Program-made: the position numbers and the translations under genes
DNA from: an uncultured Prochlorococcus sp.
GTDB taxonomy: Bacteria > Cyanobacteriota > Cyanobacteriia > PCC-6307 > Cyanobiaceae
Direction: 5' to 3'
Assembly (NCBI GenBank): GCA_902572675.1
Contig: CACGGY010000030.1
Location: 1 to 11,222, forward strand
DNA length: 11,222 nucleotides
The notes under the pieces: model-generated
Databases searched by the model: none
What the model was told of the DNA's origin: nothing
The model's input: the letters and a program-made list of their open reading frames with translations, nothing else
In this document: positions 1-6,669 of the stretch, one piece after another
Layout: each line of letters opens with the position of its first letter
Numbering within the stretch: position 1 is the first letter of the stretch

Positions 1-434
1 GGCGAGAATTTGTTTCGGAAATTAAACAGGCAGTTGAGGTAACTCATACATCTAATGTCCTTGAGGGTATTGGCGGGTTCGGAGGTTTATTTAGAATTCC
101 CATCGATCGTTTTAAAAAACCAGTTCTTGTTTCAGGAACTGATGGTGTAGGAACAAAATTAGAATTAGCCCAAAGTAAAAACTTTCACTTTGAAGTTGGT
201 ATTGATTTAGTTGCCATGTGCATGAATGATATTATTACTAGCGGTGCAAAACCTTTATTTTTTCTGGATTACATTGCTACTGGCAAACTTGATAAGGGGC
301 AATTATTGAAGGTTGTCCAGGGTATTTCACATGGCTGTAAAGAAAATAACTGTTCATTACTAGGTGGAGAAACTGCTGAAATAGTGATATTAACTTCATT
401 CCGACAATGGGTAATCTCCATAATGGACATGTGA
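1..434 (+). pseudogene. purM: Phosphoribosylformylglycinamidine cyclo-ligase (AIR synthetase), fragment lacking both ends
   Basis: PurM converts formylglycinamidine ribonucleotide and ATP to aminoimidazole ribonucleotide in cytosolic purine synthesis. Frame 3 is open from the window edge, so the first ~13 residues lie outside. The visible protein starts REFVSEIKQAVE and shows family motifs: EGIGGFGGLF, the nucleotide-binding stretch SGTDGVGTKLELA, GIDLVAMCMNDI, GAKPLFFLDY and SLLGGETAE. In the family GGETAE continues as MPGFY and about 200 further residues. Here similarity ends near base 380, and the frame adds about 17 unrelated residues (IVILTSFRQW...) before a TGA at 432-434. Those residues are the panC sequence read in the wrong frame. 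Roughly 125 of ~345 residues remain, without the C-terminal domain, so this product could not be active. purM should be essential in a prototroph, so a deletion artefact or chimera is as likely as a true pseudogene. Identity is certain; the nature of the break is not. Confidence 0.93.
376..394. other. Breakpoint joining purM to panC (apparent deletion or chimera)
   Basis: Up to about base 380-382 the sequence reads as PurM in frame 3 (GGETAE). From base 380 it reads as PanC in a different frame: N-S-D-I-N-F-I-P-T-M-G-N-L-H, the usual lead-in to the PanC PTMGxLHxGH motif. The panC frame has a TGA at 377-379, so neither gene reads through. The two matches meet within a few bases, at an A-rich stretch around GAAAT. 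This fits a microhomology joint, but I cannot align it to an intact relative here. The missing material would be about 200 codons of purM, any intergenic DNA, and about 20-25 codons of panC. Confidence 0.75.
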
Positions 435-1852
435 AATTGATATCAACAGCAAAATATGAAAATTCAAATATTAATTTAGTAAGTATTTTTGTTAATCCAC
501 TTCAATTTGATAAAAAGTTAGATTTAGAGAATTACCCTAAAACAATTAACGATGATATAAAAATCTGCTTTGCAAATGGAGCAGATGCCATCTTCATCCC
601 AAGTACTGAAGAAATATATCCACCAAATAAAAATATTAAATACCTTAAAGCTTCAATAGAATTATCTTCAAAATTATGTGGATTGAACAGAATTGGCCAT
701 TTTGATGGAGTTTGTACAGTTGTTTATAGATTACTTAATCTCATAAAGCCAAAAAATCTTTACTTAGGAGAAAAAGATTGGCAGCAACTTTTAATTTTAA
801 AAAATCTTATCTTAAAAAAGAAATTAAATGTTTCGATTAAATCTATTCCTACACAAAGAGATTTTGATGGAATTCCTTTAAGCTCTCGTAATGTGCATTT
901 ATCAAAAAATGAAAGGAAATTAATTAGATTTTTTTCAAATGAATTATTAGAAGCAAAAAATAATTTTCAACAAGAACAAAAAATTAGTTTAGAAGAAATA
1001 ATGAAAAAGCTATCAAAAGAAAAAATTTCAATTGAATATTTAGAACATTTACACCCTCATACACTCCAAAAAGCCAAAGTTGAGGATAATATTTCGCTAC
1101 TTGCTGGTGCGATAAAATGTGGAGAGACTAGATTAATTGATCACGTTTTTTTAATGAAAAGAAGGCCTATTATTGCAATTGATGGTCCTGCAGGGTCAGG
1201 CAAAAGTACCGTAACAAAGTTAATAGCTAAGAAACTTAAACTTTTATATTTAGATACTGGTGCAATGTATAGAGCATTGAGTTGGCTCTTAGTAAAAGAA
1301 AATATTGACTTTAAAAAAGAAAAAACATTAAAGGATATTCTTAAAAATATTTCTATTGTATTCAATTCTAATGAAGGTTTACATCAGGATGTTTTTATTA
1401 ATAACTACTGCGTTACTGAAGAAATTAGGTCGCAAAAGATAAGTTCCATCGTGTCAAAAATTTCCTCAATAAAAGAAGTGAGGAAATTCTTAGTAGAAGA
1501 GCAAAGAAAAATTGGAGAATTAGGAGGACTTGTGGCTGAGGGAAGAGATATAGGGTCTACTGTTTTTCCTCATGCAGAACTTAAAATATTTCTAACTGCA
1601 AGCATAGATGCGAGAGCAAAAAGAAGAAAATTCGATGAACAAAGTAAAGACTCACAAGAAATAGATCTTCAAACTTTAAAAGAACTTATAAAAAAAAGAG
1701 ATTTTGAAGATGCTAATAGGGAAATTTCACCTTTAATAAAAGCGAATGACGCAATAGAAATTATCTCAGATGACTATTCAATTAATGAAGTAGTAGATAA
1801 AATTATTGATCTATATAATGACAAGATTCCCAAAGAGACTCAGATTCAATAA
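407..1852 (+). CDS. panC-cmk: Bifunctional pantoate--beta-alanine ligase / cytidylate kinase, 5'-truncated
   Basis: This is the cyanobacterial fusion of PanC (pantoate + beta-alanine + ATP to pantothenate, for coenzyme A) and Cmk (CMP/dCMP phosphorylation), both cytosolic. Counting from Met407, PanC shows the ATP-binding HNGH at residues 5-8, NPLQF at 30-34, GEKDW at 121-125 and SSRN at 159-162, and ends near RLIDHVFLMKRR (~242-253). Cmk follows with the P-loop GPAGSGKST at 260-268, DTGAMYR at 283-289, then AEGRDIG, and runs to residue 481. PanC similarity reaches upstream of Met407 to about base 380 (INFIPT), where it meets purM. The usual N-terminal strand of ~20-25 residues is absent. No clear ribosome site precedes ATG407, and that Met is really the one inside the PTMG motif. 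If the joint is real, PanC is probably impaired, while Cmk may still be made. The stop overlaps the phosphatase stop by 7 bp on the opposite strand. Confidence 0.95.
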   Translation: MGNLHNGHVKLISTAKYENSNINLVSIFVNPLQFDKKLDLENYPKTINDDIKICFANGADAIFIPSTEEIYPPNKNIKYLKASIELSSKLCGLNRIGHFDGVCTVVYRLLNLIKPKNLYLGEKDWQQLLILKNLILKKKLNVSIKSIPTQRDFDGIPLSSRNVHLSKNERKLIRFFSNELLEAKNNFQQEQKISLEEIMKKLSKEKISIEYLEHLHPHTLQKAKVEDNISLLAGAIKCGETRLIDHVFLMKRRPIIAIDGPAGSGKSTVTKLIAKKLKLLYLDTGAMYRALSWLLVKENIDFKKEKTLKDILKNISIVFNSNEGLHQDVFINNYCVTEEIRSQKISSIVSKISSIKEVRKFLVEEQRKIGELGGLVAEGRDIGSTVFPHAELKIFLTASIDARAKRRKFDEQSKDSQEIDLQTLKELIKKRDFEDANREISPLIKANDAIEIISDDYSINEVVDKIIDLYNDKIPKETQIQ

Positions 1853-2320
1853 ATACTTTCCAAAAATCCGCTTACAGAGTCTTCTAAAATATCAAGGACA
1901 TAATCAAAACCCTCATCACCTCCAAAATATGGATCTGGAACTTCTTGCTCATTAAAGACTGATCTAAAATCTTGTATTTTTTTAATTGATGCAAAATCAG
2001 TTGAAGCTGTACTCTTTTTAAGATCTTGAATATTTCTAAAATTTGAGTCGTCCATTGCAAGAATATAGTTAAATTCGTCAAAATCTTTGCTAGTAATTTG
2101 ACGAGCTCTGCTTAAGATATTTACATCTCTTTTTTCCGCCGCAATTCTCATCCTAGAGTCAGCTTTTTTTCCAATATGCCAACTCCCAGTTCCAGCAGAA
2201 TCTACAATAAAGCCATCGGTTAATCCTTTCCTTTCAAGTAGACTTTTAAAGATAGCTTCTGCTGCAGGAGACCTACAAATATTTCCTAAACATACAAAAA
2301 GAACAGAAATTTTTTTTCAT
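1846..2320 (-). pseudogene. Low-molecular-weight protein tyrosine phosphatase, frameshifted near its start
   Basis: This family removes phosphate from tyrosine residues in the cytosol, often in bacterial signalling or polysaccharide export; the substrate here is unknown. The conceptual protein begins MKKISVLFVCLGNICRSPAAEA and has the active-site loop C-x5-R (Cys10, Arg16) at the N-terminus. The general-acid motif DPYFGG sits near the C-terminus, and the total is about 157 residues, normal for the family. The start ATG is at 2318-2320 and is followed by eight A (RNA sense) where seven would keep the frame. Read literally, translation gives a 15-residue peptide ending in TAG. The active-site frame has a TGA overlapping the start and its first ATG only at 2151, which would omit the catalytic loop. 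Everything downstream is intact, so this is a recent change, a sequencing error or a slippage-corrected gene. The 3' end overlaps panC-cmk by 7 bp. Confidence 0.9.
2310..2317. repeat. Homopolymer of eight T (+ strand) causing the phosphatase frameshift
   Basis: The run follows immediately after the phosphatase start codon on the minus strand (ATG then A8). Seven A would give M-K-K-I-S-V-L-F-V-C-L-G-N; eight give M-K-K-N-F-C-S and an early stop. The extra base is inferred from the intact frame downstream and the strong family motif. Whether the eighth base is real cannot be told from one sequence. Confidence 0.8.
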
Positions 2321-2340
2321 ATGATTTTAAATTTCAATAA

Positions 2341-2346
2341 ATTATA
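2341..2346 (-). promoter_or_regulatory. Possible -10 box for the phosphatase gene
   Basis: The minus strand reads TATAAT, a perfect match to the bacterial -10 consensus, about 20 nt upstream of the phosphatase ATG in the 32 bp gap after pebB. The sequence about 17 bp further upstream, inside the pebB 3' end, is T-rich (TTTTAT) and a poor -35 match. Such hexamers are common by chance in AT-rich DNA, so this is only a candidate. Confidence 0.3.
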
Positions 2347-2352
2347 AGACTT

Positions 2353-3115
2353 TTAGGTAGTAAATAAAACTTCTTTAATTAAAGATTCAGTAAATTCTTT
2401 ACCAAACAAACTTGACAACATTGGCCTTGCTGGATCGTTATCTCTTCTATATTTCAGATAATTATTTTGACCATTTATTAATTCTTTTTGCAGTTCAATA
2501 TTGACTTCTTTGCTTTCGAAAAGAATTTCCAAATACAAATCAAGATATTCCTTAAATGAGTTATAAAGCTGATTAGCAATTAAAAAATCACTTGTTTCTC
2601 CTTTAGGTAATTTTGACCAGATTACTCCTGGAGAAAAAAATCTAGCTACATCTGCAGACATTTTTTCAGCTAATGGGATTGATGAATGAAAATGATTTTT
2701 GAGTTTTATAAGTTTTCCTAATAAATCACTATTATATTGATTTTGTATTTTTAATGAAGGCTGAAAATCTAATACTAATAGATGACTATTAGGTAAAGAA
2801 ACAAAATCTACTCCAAAAAAATGGAATATTATAAATTGTATTAGGAATAATTAAAAAATTTAAAACAGAATAATTTGGACTATTTATACATACTGCTCTA
2901 GCAAATTGAATTCTTTTTTTATGCGTTACACCCCAAGTAGAGAGATTAACATTTTTTTTTAATTTTTTTGAACCATAAGTTGAATCTTTATAAGTATATT
3001 CCGCGGGTATTATTTTTTCTAAACAGTTATGTTTACTTAAATTATTAGTTAAATATTTTAGAAAATTATGCCATCTCCAATCTGCCCTGTAAAAAATAGT
3101 ATCTTGTATTAACAT
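2353..3115 (-). pseudogene. pebB: Phycoerythrobilin:ferredoxin oxidoreductase, with an internal frameshift
   Basis: PebB is a ferredoxin-dependent bilin reductase that converts 15,16-dihydrobiliverdin to phycoerythrobilin, receiving its substrate from PebA. The N-terminal part (MLIQDTIFYRADWRWHNFLK to IIPNTIYNIPFF, residues 1-100) and the C-terminal part (from GVDFVSLPNSHLLVLDFQP through MSADVARFFSPG to EVLFTT) are both clear, but they lie in different frames. Seven T (sense) at 2815-2821 replace the six needed for Pro-Phe-Phe-Gly. Literal translation gives a 108-residue product ending WSRFCFFT. Removing one base gives about 253 residues, the normal length. The break comes just before GVDF, whose Asp (about residue 103) matches the conserved central acidic residue of the family, so the truncated form could not work. 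The gap to pebA upstream is 16 bp, consistent with one transcript. The intact coding on both sides argues for an error or a very recent mutation. Confidence 0.93.
2815..2821. repeat. Homopolymer of seven A (+ strand) causing the pebB frameshift
   Basis: On the coding strand this is T7 in the codons for Pro-Phe-Phe-Gly; six T restore the frame and join the two halves of PebB without loss. A longer run in the same gene, nine A (sense) at 2952-2960, stays in frame (KKLKKNVN), so run length alone does not predict the break. Confidence 0.8.
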
Positions 3116-3131
3116 TCAATATATATTCTCA

Positions 3132-3827
3132 TTATTTAATGTAAAAAAGAAATTTATTGATAAATTTGTTTGTCCATTTTTCTCCAAAAAAAGATTTAAA
3201 CAATTTATCTGCAGGGTCTTTTTCAAAACTGTACTTATCATATTTAATTTGATGAATCTTTATTTCTTCTGCATTTAAAAATAGATTAACAGGATTCGAT
3301 TTATAAATGTTCAAATAGTTATTTACAAATGCATAGAAAATATTATTTAAATCTCTATCAAGATTTAATTTATTGCCTCTACATATAATCACCCATGGGG
3401 AAAAATACTTTTTTGAATCGTATATATTCTTCATTTTATTATTATCAAATGCAGAATATTTTTTCTTAATACCACCTAAACTTGAACAATATTTTTCAAG
3501 ATACTTGCCTTCTTGAATTAAAGGTTGATAATCAAGTATTGCTAATAACTTTTGAGAAGTTCCAAACCATAAAATATCAGCTCCTAAAATAGGCATTTCA
3601 CTATCAAAATTTGGATATGCTACCGTATTAAACACTTGCAGTTTTATGCCGCCATCTAATCTTGTTATTCGCCACTTTCTATATTCGGGAGATGAAAAAA
3701 GCCAATTTTTAATAATATATTTTGAGTCTCCATTATGATGTTCTTTGAATTCGCTAGATATTTCTAATTCATGACCATTTAATTCATCAATATTGGTTTT
3801 AAGGAAATCAACTAATGAATCAAACAT
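3132..3827 (-). CDS. pebA: 15,16-dihydrobiliverdin:ferredoxin oxidoreductase
   Basis: PebA reduces the 15,16 double bond of biliverdin IXalpha using ferredoxin, the first of two reductions toward phycoerythrobilin. The 231-residue protein has the ferredoxin-dependent bilin reductase layout: KWRITRLDGGIKLQVFNTVAYP at about 51-72, and the core GADILWFG at 82-89 with the conserved central Asp84 (equivalent to the catalytic Asp of PcyA/PebA enzymes). The C-terminal DPADKLFKSFFGEKWTN has the arrangement seen in PebB as DPARPMLSSLFGKEFT. The length is normal and the frame intact. The start ATG lies 6 bp after the ho1 stop and pebB begins 16 bp after its own stop, so ho1-pebA-pebB probably form one operon that hands bilin from enzyme to enzyme. 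PcyA or PebS are less likely because a separate pebB follows. Confidence 0.94.
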   Translation of the reverse strand: MFDSLVDFLKTNIDELNGHELEISSEFKEHHNGDSKYIIKNWLFSSPEYRKWRITRLDGGIKLQVFNTVAYPNFDSEMPILGADILWFGTSQKLLAILDYQPLIQEGKYLEKYCSSLGGIKKKYSAFDNNKMKNIYDSKKYFSPWVIICRGNKLNLDRDLNNIFYAFVNNYLNIYKSNPVNLFLNAEEIKIHQIKYDKYSFEKDPADKLFKSFFGEKWTNKFINKFLFYIK

Positions 3828-3833
3828 AAATAA

Positions 3834-4544
3834 CTAGGTCTCGGTGCTTCCTTTCCTTACTTTTTTTGTAATGTAATTAAATACAATCTTGCCTAAAACA
3901 GCAATCAAGTTACCTTCAAGCTCCTTAAACATTTTCATATTATAAGTAAAAGCTTGATTAGCTTCATCAATAATTTGATCAGCAGTGTTTTGATTTATTG
4001 GAAGTTGATTCAAAGTAAGGGAATATTCTTCCTTGAATTTCTTTTCATCAGCAATTAATTCAAACTCATAAAAATTTAAACCATCATTTCCATGCAAATT
4101 TAATGCTTTTTTAGCGATCCTTTTCAAAATTTGCCCCCCAGATAAATCTCCTATGTAGCGAGTGTAGTGGTGACCAACCAATAGCTCTGGTGAATTTTTT
4201 GCGACCTCTCGGATTCTCTCAACATATTCTTTGGCTGATTGAGAAATATTAATTTCATTCTTCCAGTTTTCACCAAAATAAAATTTAAGATCGTTTACAA
4301 GAGTTTCTTTCCTGAATAATGATTTAAAACCTATAGGTTTTATCACGGGATGTTCCTCATTGACCAGTCTTTCAATTTCTTCTTCCATAGCTTCATAAAC
4401 AAAATATAAATCACTAATTAATTTTCTATAAGATTTTTTTTCAACAACTCCTTTTAAAAAACAAGCCACAAAGCCAGTATTTTCTGCCATAGTGTGGGAT
4501 TTTTTTGTCCCTTCTCTTAATTGTCCTGCAAGAGCGACTGCCAT
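3834..4544 (-). CDS. ho1: Biliverdin-producing heme oxygenase
   Basis: Heme oxygenase uses ferredoxin electrons and O2 to open heme into biliverdin IXalpha, Fe2+ and CO, providing the substrate for PebA. The 236-residue sequence is family-typical. The proximal heme-ligand His17 lies in KKSHTMAE, and the distal helix glycine motif GDLSGGQ (132-138) follows HHYTRYI. The start MAVALAGQLREGTKKSHT matches cyanobacterial HO1 N-termini, supporting the ATG at 4542-4544. A 57 bp gap separates it from the upstream gene, long enough for its own promoter, though I see no strong box. It is the first gene of the bilin cassette. Soluble and cytosolic; no signal peptide or C-terminal anchor is seen. Confidence 0.96.
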   Translation of the reverse strand: MAVALAGQLREGTKKSHTMAENTGFVACFLKGVVEKKSYRKLISDLYFVYEAMEEEIERLVNEEHPVIKPIGFKSLFRKETLVNDLKFYFGENWKNEINISQSAKEYVERIREVAKNSPELLVGHHYTRYIGDLSGGQILKRIAKKALNLHGNDGLNFYEFELIADEKKFKEEYSLTLNQLPINQNTADQIIDEANQAFTYNMKMFKELEGNLIAVLGKIVFNYITKKVRKGSTET

Positions 4545-4601
4545 ATATTTTGAATTATTTTTGTAAGTGTATTTAATCTACAAGGAAAATACATAAAACA
4601 G

Positions 4602-5033
4602 CTAATTTTTGTTACTAGCGGATGTTGTAGAGAATAGCTTATAAAGTTCTTTACAAACCAAAAAAAGGTTATCTTTTTGTTCCTTTTGCGGTAAATGAGT
4701 GCCAGTCATTTCCCAATCACCGATGGTAGCCACTCTCCATCTCTCGGATGGAACAATCATACCTCGCATTATTATTCCCAACAATTTCGGGACTCTGTCA
4801 TTATTATCATTTTCAATTCTTAATTGTAAGAGTATTGCTCTACATTCAATAAGAGGGCTCCAACCAGGGAAATGAAACGCAAAATCAATAGTATCTTGCA
4901 TGGATTCATTATTTGAATTGTCCCAGGGACTAAAATTTACGCTTGCATCTGGAAAATATTTCCGAAACAAAGCGGCGGTAGAAGCAATTTTATTAGCTAT
5001 TTCAACATTACTTACATTTGAACTTGCATTCAT
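4602..5033 (-). CDS. Conserved-looking hypothetical protein (143 aa)
   Basis: I do not recognise a named family. The 143-residue product is soluble-looking, with no signal peptide or membrane segment. The first ~25 residues are Asn/Ser/Ala-rich (MNASSNVSNVEIANKIASTAALF). The middle carries aromatic and charged motifs that look constrained: FHFPGWSPLIECRAILLQLRI (about 53-73), then PKLLGIIMRGMIVPSERWRVATIGDWEMTG (about 82-111). The C-terminal EQKDNLFLVCKELYKLF is helix-like. The Trp-rich core and regular codon use argue for a real gene. It is divergent from icd, sharing a 209 bp upstream region, and lies 57 bp upstream of ho1 on the same strand, so co-transcription with ho1 is possible. ATG at 5031-5033 is used; a few residues of uncertainty remain because no clear ribosome site precedes it. 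Function unknown. Confidence 0.8.
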   Translation of the reverse strand: MNASSNVSNVEIANKIASTAALFRKYFPDASVNFSPWDNSNNESMQDTIDFAFHFPGWSPLIECRAILLQLRIENDNNDRVPKLLGIIMRGMIVPSERWRVATIGDWEMTGTHLPQKEQKDNLFLVCKELYKLFSTTSASNKN

Positions 5034-5242
5034 AAGTAGCTGAGCGTTTTTTTGAAAATGACATAATTTGCTTTAACTTGCTTATTAACTACTATTTCTT
5101 TTAATAAAGATGTTGATATGCTGATCAATAAAGTATTCTCTATTCACATTTGAATAATAAATTTCTAGGTTTTAAAGAAAATAACTCATCGCAAATTACA
5201 ATACGAGGAAGTTCAATGAGTTATCTTTATTAATTCAATGCT
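5034..5242. promoter_or_regulatory. Divergent promoter region between the 143-aa gene and icd
   Basis: These 209 bp separate two genes transcribed away from each other, so promoters for both must lie here. On the plus strand TTGATA (5113-5118) and TATTCT (5134-5139) are spaced 15 bp apart, a weak candidate for icd; TAATAA-like boxes around 5154-5160 are alternatives. A GAGGAA motif at 5205-5210 precedes a short ORF. I see no clear inverted repeat, terminator or riboswitch. The individual boxes are uncertain; that the region holds promoters follows from gene orientation. Confidence 0.5.
5216..5233 (+). CDS. Five-codon mini-ORF (MSYLY) upstream of icd, with its own ribosome-binding site
   Basis: ATG at 5216 lies about 5 nt after GAGGAA (5205-5210), a good Shine-Dalgarno match, and reads Met-Ser-Tyr-Leu-Tyr then TAA at 5231-5233. 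It is in the same frame as icd, whose ATG at 5243 follows the TAA by 9 nt and has no Shine-Dalgarno sequence of its own. Possible readings are a leader peptide that loads ribosomes for icd by reinitiation, a former in-frame N-terminal extension of icd cut by a stop, or chance. I infer, and cannot show, that it is translated. Confidence 0.35.
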   Translation: MSYLY

Positions 5243-6667
5243 ATGCCAAAATTTGAAAAATTAACTTTACCTAATGAAGGCGAGATAATAACTTTTAATC
5301 AAGGCAAACCAAATGTTCCTAATAATCCAATTGTCCCATTTATTAGGGGTGATGGTACTGGAGTTGATATTTGGCCTGCTACTCAAATCGTTCTTGATTC
5401 AGCGATAAAGGAAAGCTATGGAGATGAAAGAAAAATTAATTGGTTTAAAGTGTATGCTGGCGATGAAGCTTGTGAACTATATGGAACATATAATTATCTA
5501 CCTCAAGATACTATTGAAGCAATTAAACACTTTGGTGTAGCCATTAAGGGTCCTTTAACGACTCCCATCGGTGGAGGGATTAGATCTCTTAATGTTGCAT
5601 TAAGGCAAATCTTTGATTTATATAGCTGTGTTAGACCATGCAAATATTATTCAGGAACTCCAAGCCCTCACAAAAATCCCCAAAATTTAGACGTTATCGT
5701 TTATAGAGAAAATACTGAGGATATCTATATGGGAATTGAGTGGGAAGCAGAAGATAATAATTGTCTCGAATTAATTAATCACTTAAATAACTTTGTCATA
5801 CCAAAAAGCAAAAATTTAAAAAACAGATCCATACCAAACGGATCGGGTATTGGAATAAAACCGGTGAGCAAATTTGGCAGCCAAAGGCATATTAGAAAAG
5901 CTATTGAACATGCTAAAAGATTATCTGGAGATAAAAGGCATGTGACTCTTGTACATAAAGGGAATATTATGAAATATACAGAAGGTGCATTTAGAGATTG
6001 GGGATATGAATTAGCAGTAAATGAATTTAGAGAAGATTGCATTACAGAAAGAGAAAGCTGGATTTTAGATAATATTCAGAAAAATCCAGAAATTACAATT
6101 GAAAATAATGCTCGAAAAATTGAACCAGGTTTTGACAAGCTTACAAATAACAAAAAAGCATTCATTTGCGAAGAAATTAAAGAAGTTATTGCATCAATAT
6201 CAAATTCTCATGGAGATGGAAAATGGAGAAAACTTATTCTTGTTGATGATCGTATAGCTGATAGTATATTTCAACAAATTCAAACTAGACCTCAAGAATA
6301 TTCAATTCTTGCAACATTAAACCTTAATGGAGACTATGTTTCTGATGCAGCTGCTGCAATTGTTGGAGGCCTAGGTATGGCGCCCGGCGCAAATATTGGA
6401 GATAATGCAGCAATTTTCGAAGCTACGCACGGTACAGCTCCAAAACATGCAGGCTTAAACAAAATTAATCCAGGCTCAGTAATTCTAAGTGGTGTAATGA
6501 TGCTTGAATATTTTGGTTGGGATGAAGCAGCTAACTTAATTACTAATGGTTTAAGTAAGGCAATAGAACAAAAAAAAGTCACCTATGATCTAGCACGCCT
6601 AATGGAACCAAAAGTAGAACCATTATCCTGCAGTAGTTTTGCTGAAGAAATTATCTCAAATTTCTAA
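5243..6667 (+). CDS. icd: NADP-dependent isocitrate dehydrogenase
   Basis: This enzyme oxidatively decarboxylates isocitrate to 2-oxoglutarate, the carbon skeleton for ammonium assimilation in cyanobacteria. The 474-residue protein matches the E. coli-type dimeric enzyme. The substrate motif RSLNVALRQ has Ser115 and Arg121 (E. coli Ser113, Arg119). VYRENTEDIY carries Arg155 and Tyr162, LVHKGNIMKYTEG carries Lys239, and metal-binding Asp340, Asp364 and Asp368 lie in the IAD and GDYVSD motifs. The NADP pocket includes HGTAPK, with Lys401, Tyr448 and Arg452 equivalent to E. coli Lys344, Tyr391 and Arg395; the Tyr345 position is His402. An insertion of about 45 residues (~270-330) relative to E. 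coli is typical of cyanobacterial enzymes and explains the length. The start MPKFEKLTLP fits the family, although no Shine-Dalgarno sequence is adjacent. The stop lies 2 bp from the convergent next gene. Confidence 0.97.
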   Translation: MPKFEKLTLPNEGEIITFNQGKPNVPNNPIVPFIRGDGTGVDIWPATQIVLDSAIKESYGDERKINWFKVYAGDEACELYGTYNYLPQDTIEAIKHFGVAIKGPLTTPIGGGIRSLNVALRQIFDLYSCVRPCKYYSGTPSPHKNPQNLDVIVYRENTEDIYMGIEWEAEDNNCLELINHLNNFVIPKSKNLKNRSIPNGSGIGIKPVSKFGSQRHIRKAIEHAKRLSGDKRHVTLVHKGNIMKYTEGAFRDWGYELAVNEFREDCITERESWILDNIQKNPEITIENNARKIEPGFDKLTNNKKAFICEEIKEVIASISNSHGDGKWRKLILVDDRIADSIFQQIQTRPQEYSILATLNLNGDYVSDAAAAIVGGLGMAPGANIGDNAAIFEATHGTAPKHAGLNKINPGSVILSGVMMLEYFGWDEAANLITNGLSKAIEQKKVTYDLARLMEPKVEPLSCSSFAEEIISNF

Positions 6668-6669
6668 TT

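Noticed and set aside
1141..1365. Minus-strand ORFs opposite panC-cmk and icd (also 5779-6042 and 6334-6582)
   Set aside because: They mirror strongly conserved coding regions and show no independent protein features.
380..1852. A PurM-PanC-Cmk triple fusion
   Set aside because: The purM frame ends at TGA 432-434 and the panC frame has TGA at 377-379, so the two genes are in different frames and cannot give one protein.
2941..2970. Third frameshift in the nine- and seven-base T runs of pebB
   Set aside because: The coding strand reads Gly-Ser-Lys-Lys-Leu-Lys-Lys-Asn-Val in frame, matching the expected PebB sequence.
5133..5146. NtcA-like site upstream of icd
   Set aside because: The best match is GTA-N8-TCA rather than GTA-N8-TAC, and I could not place a convincing -10 box at the right distance. 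icd is often NtcA-regulated in cyanobacteria, but this sequence does not show it.
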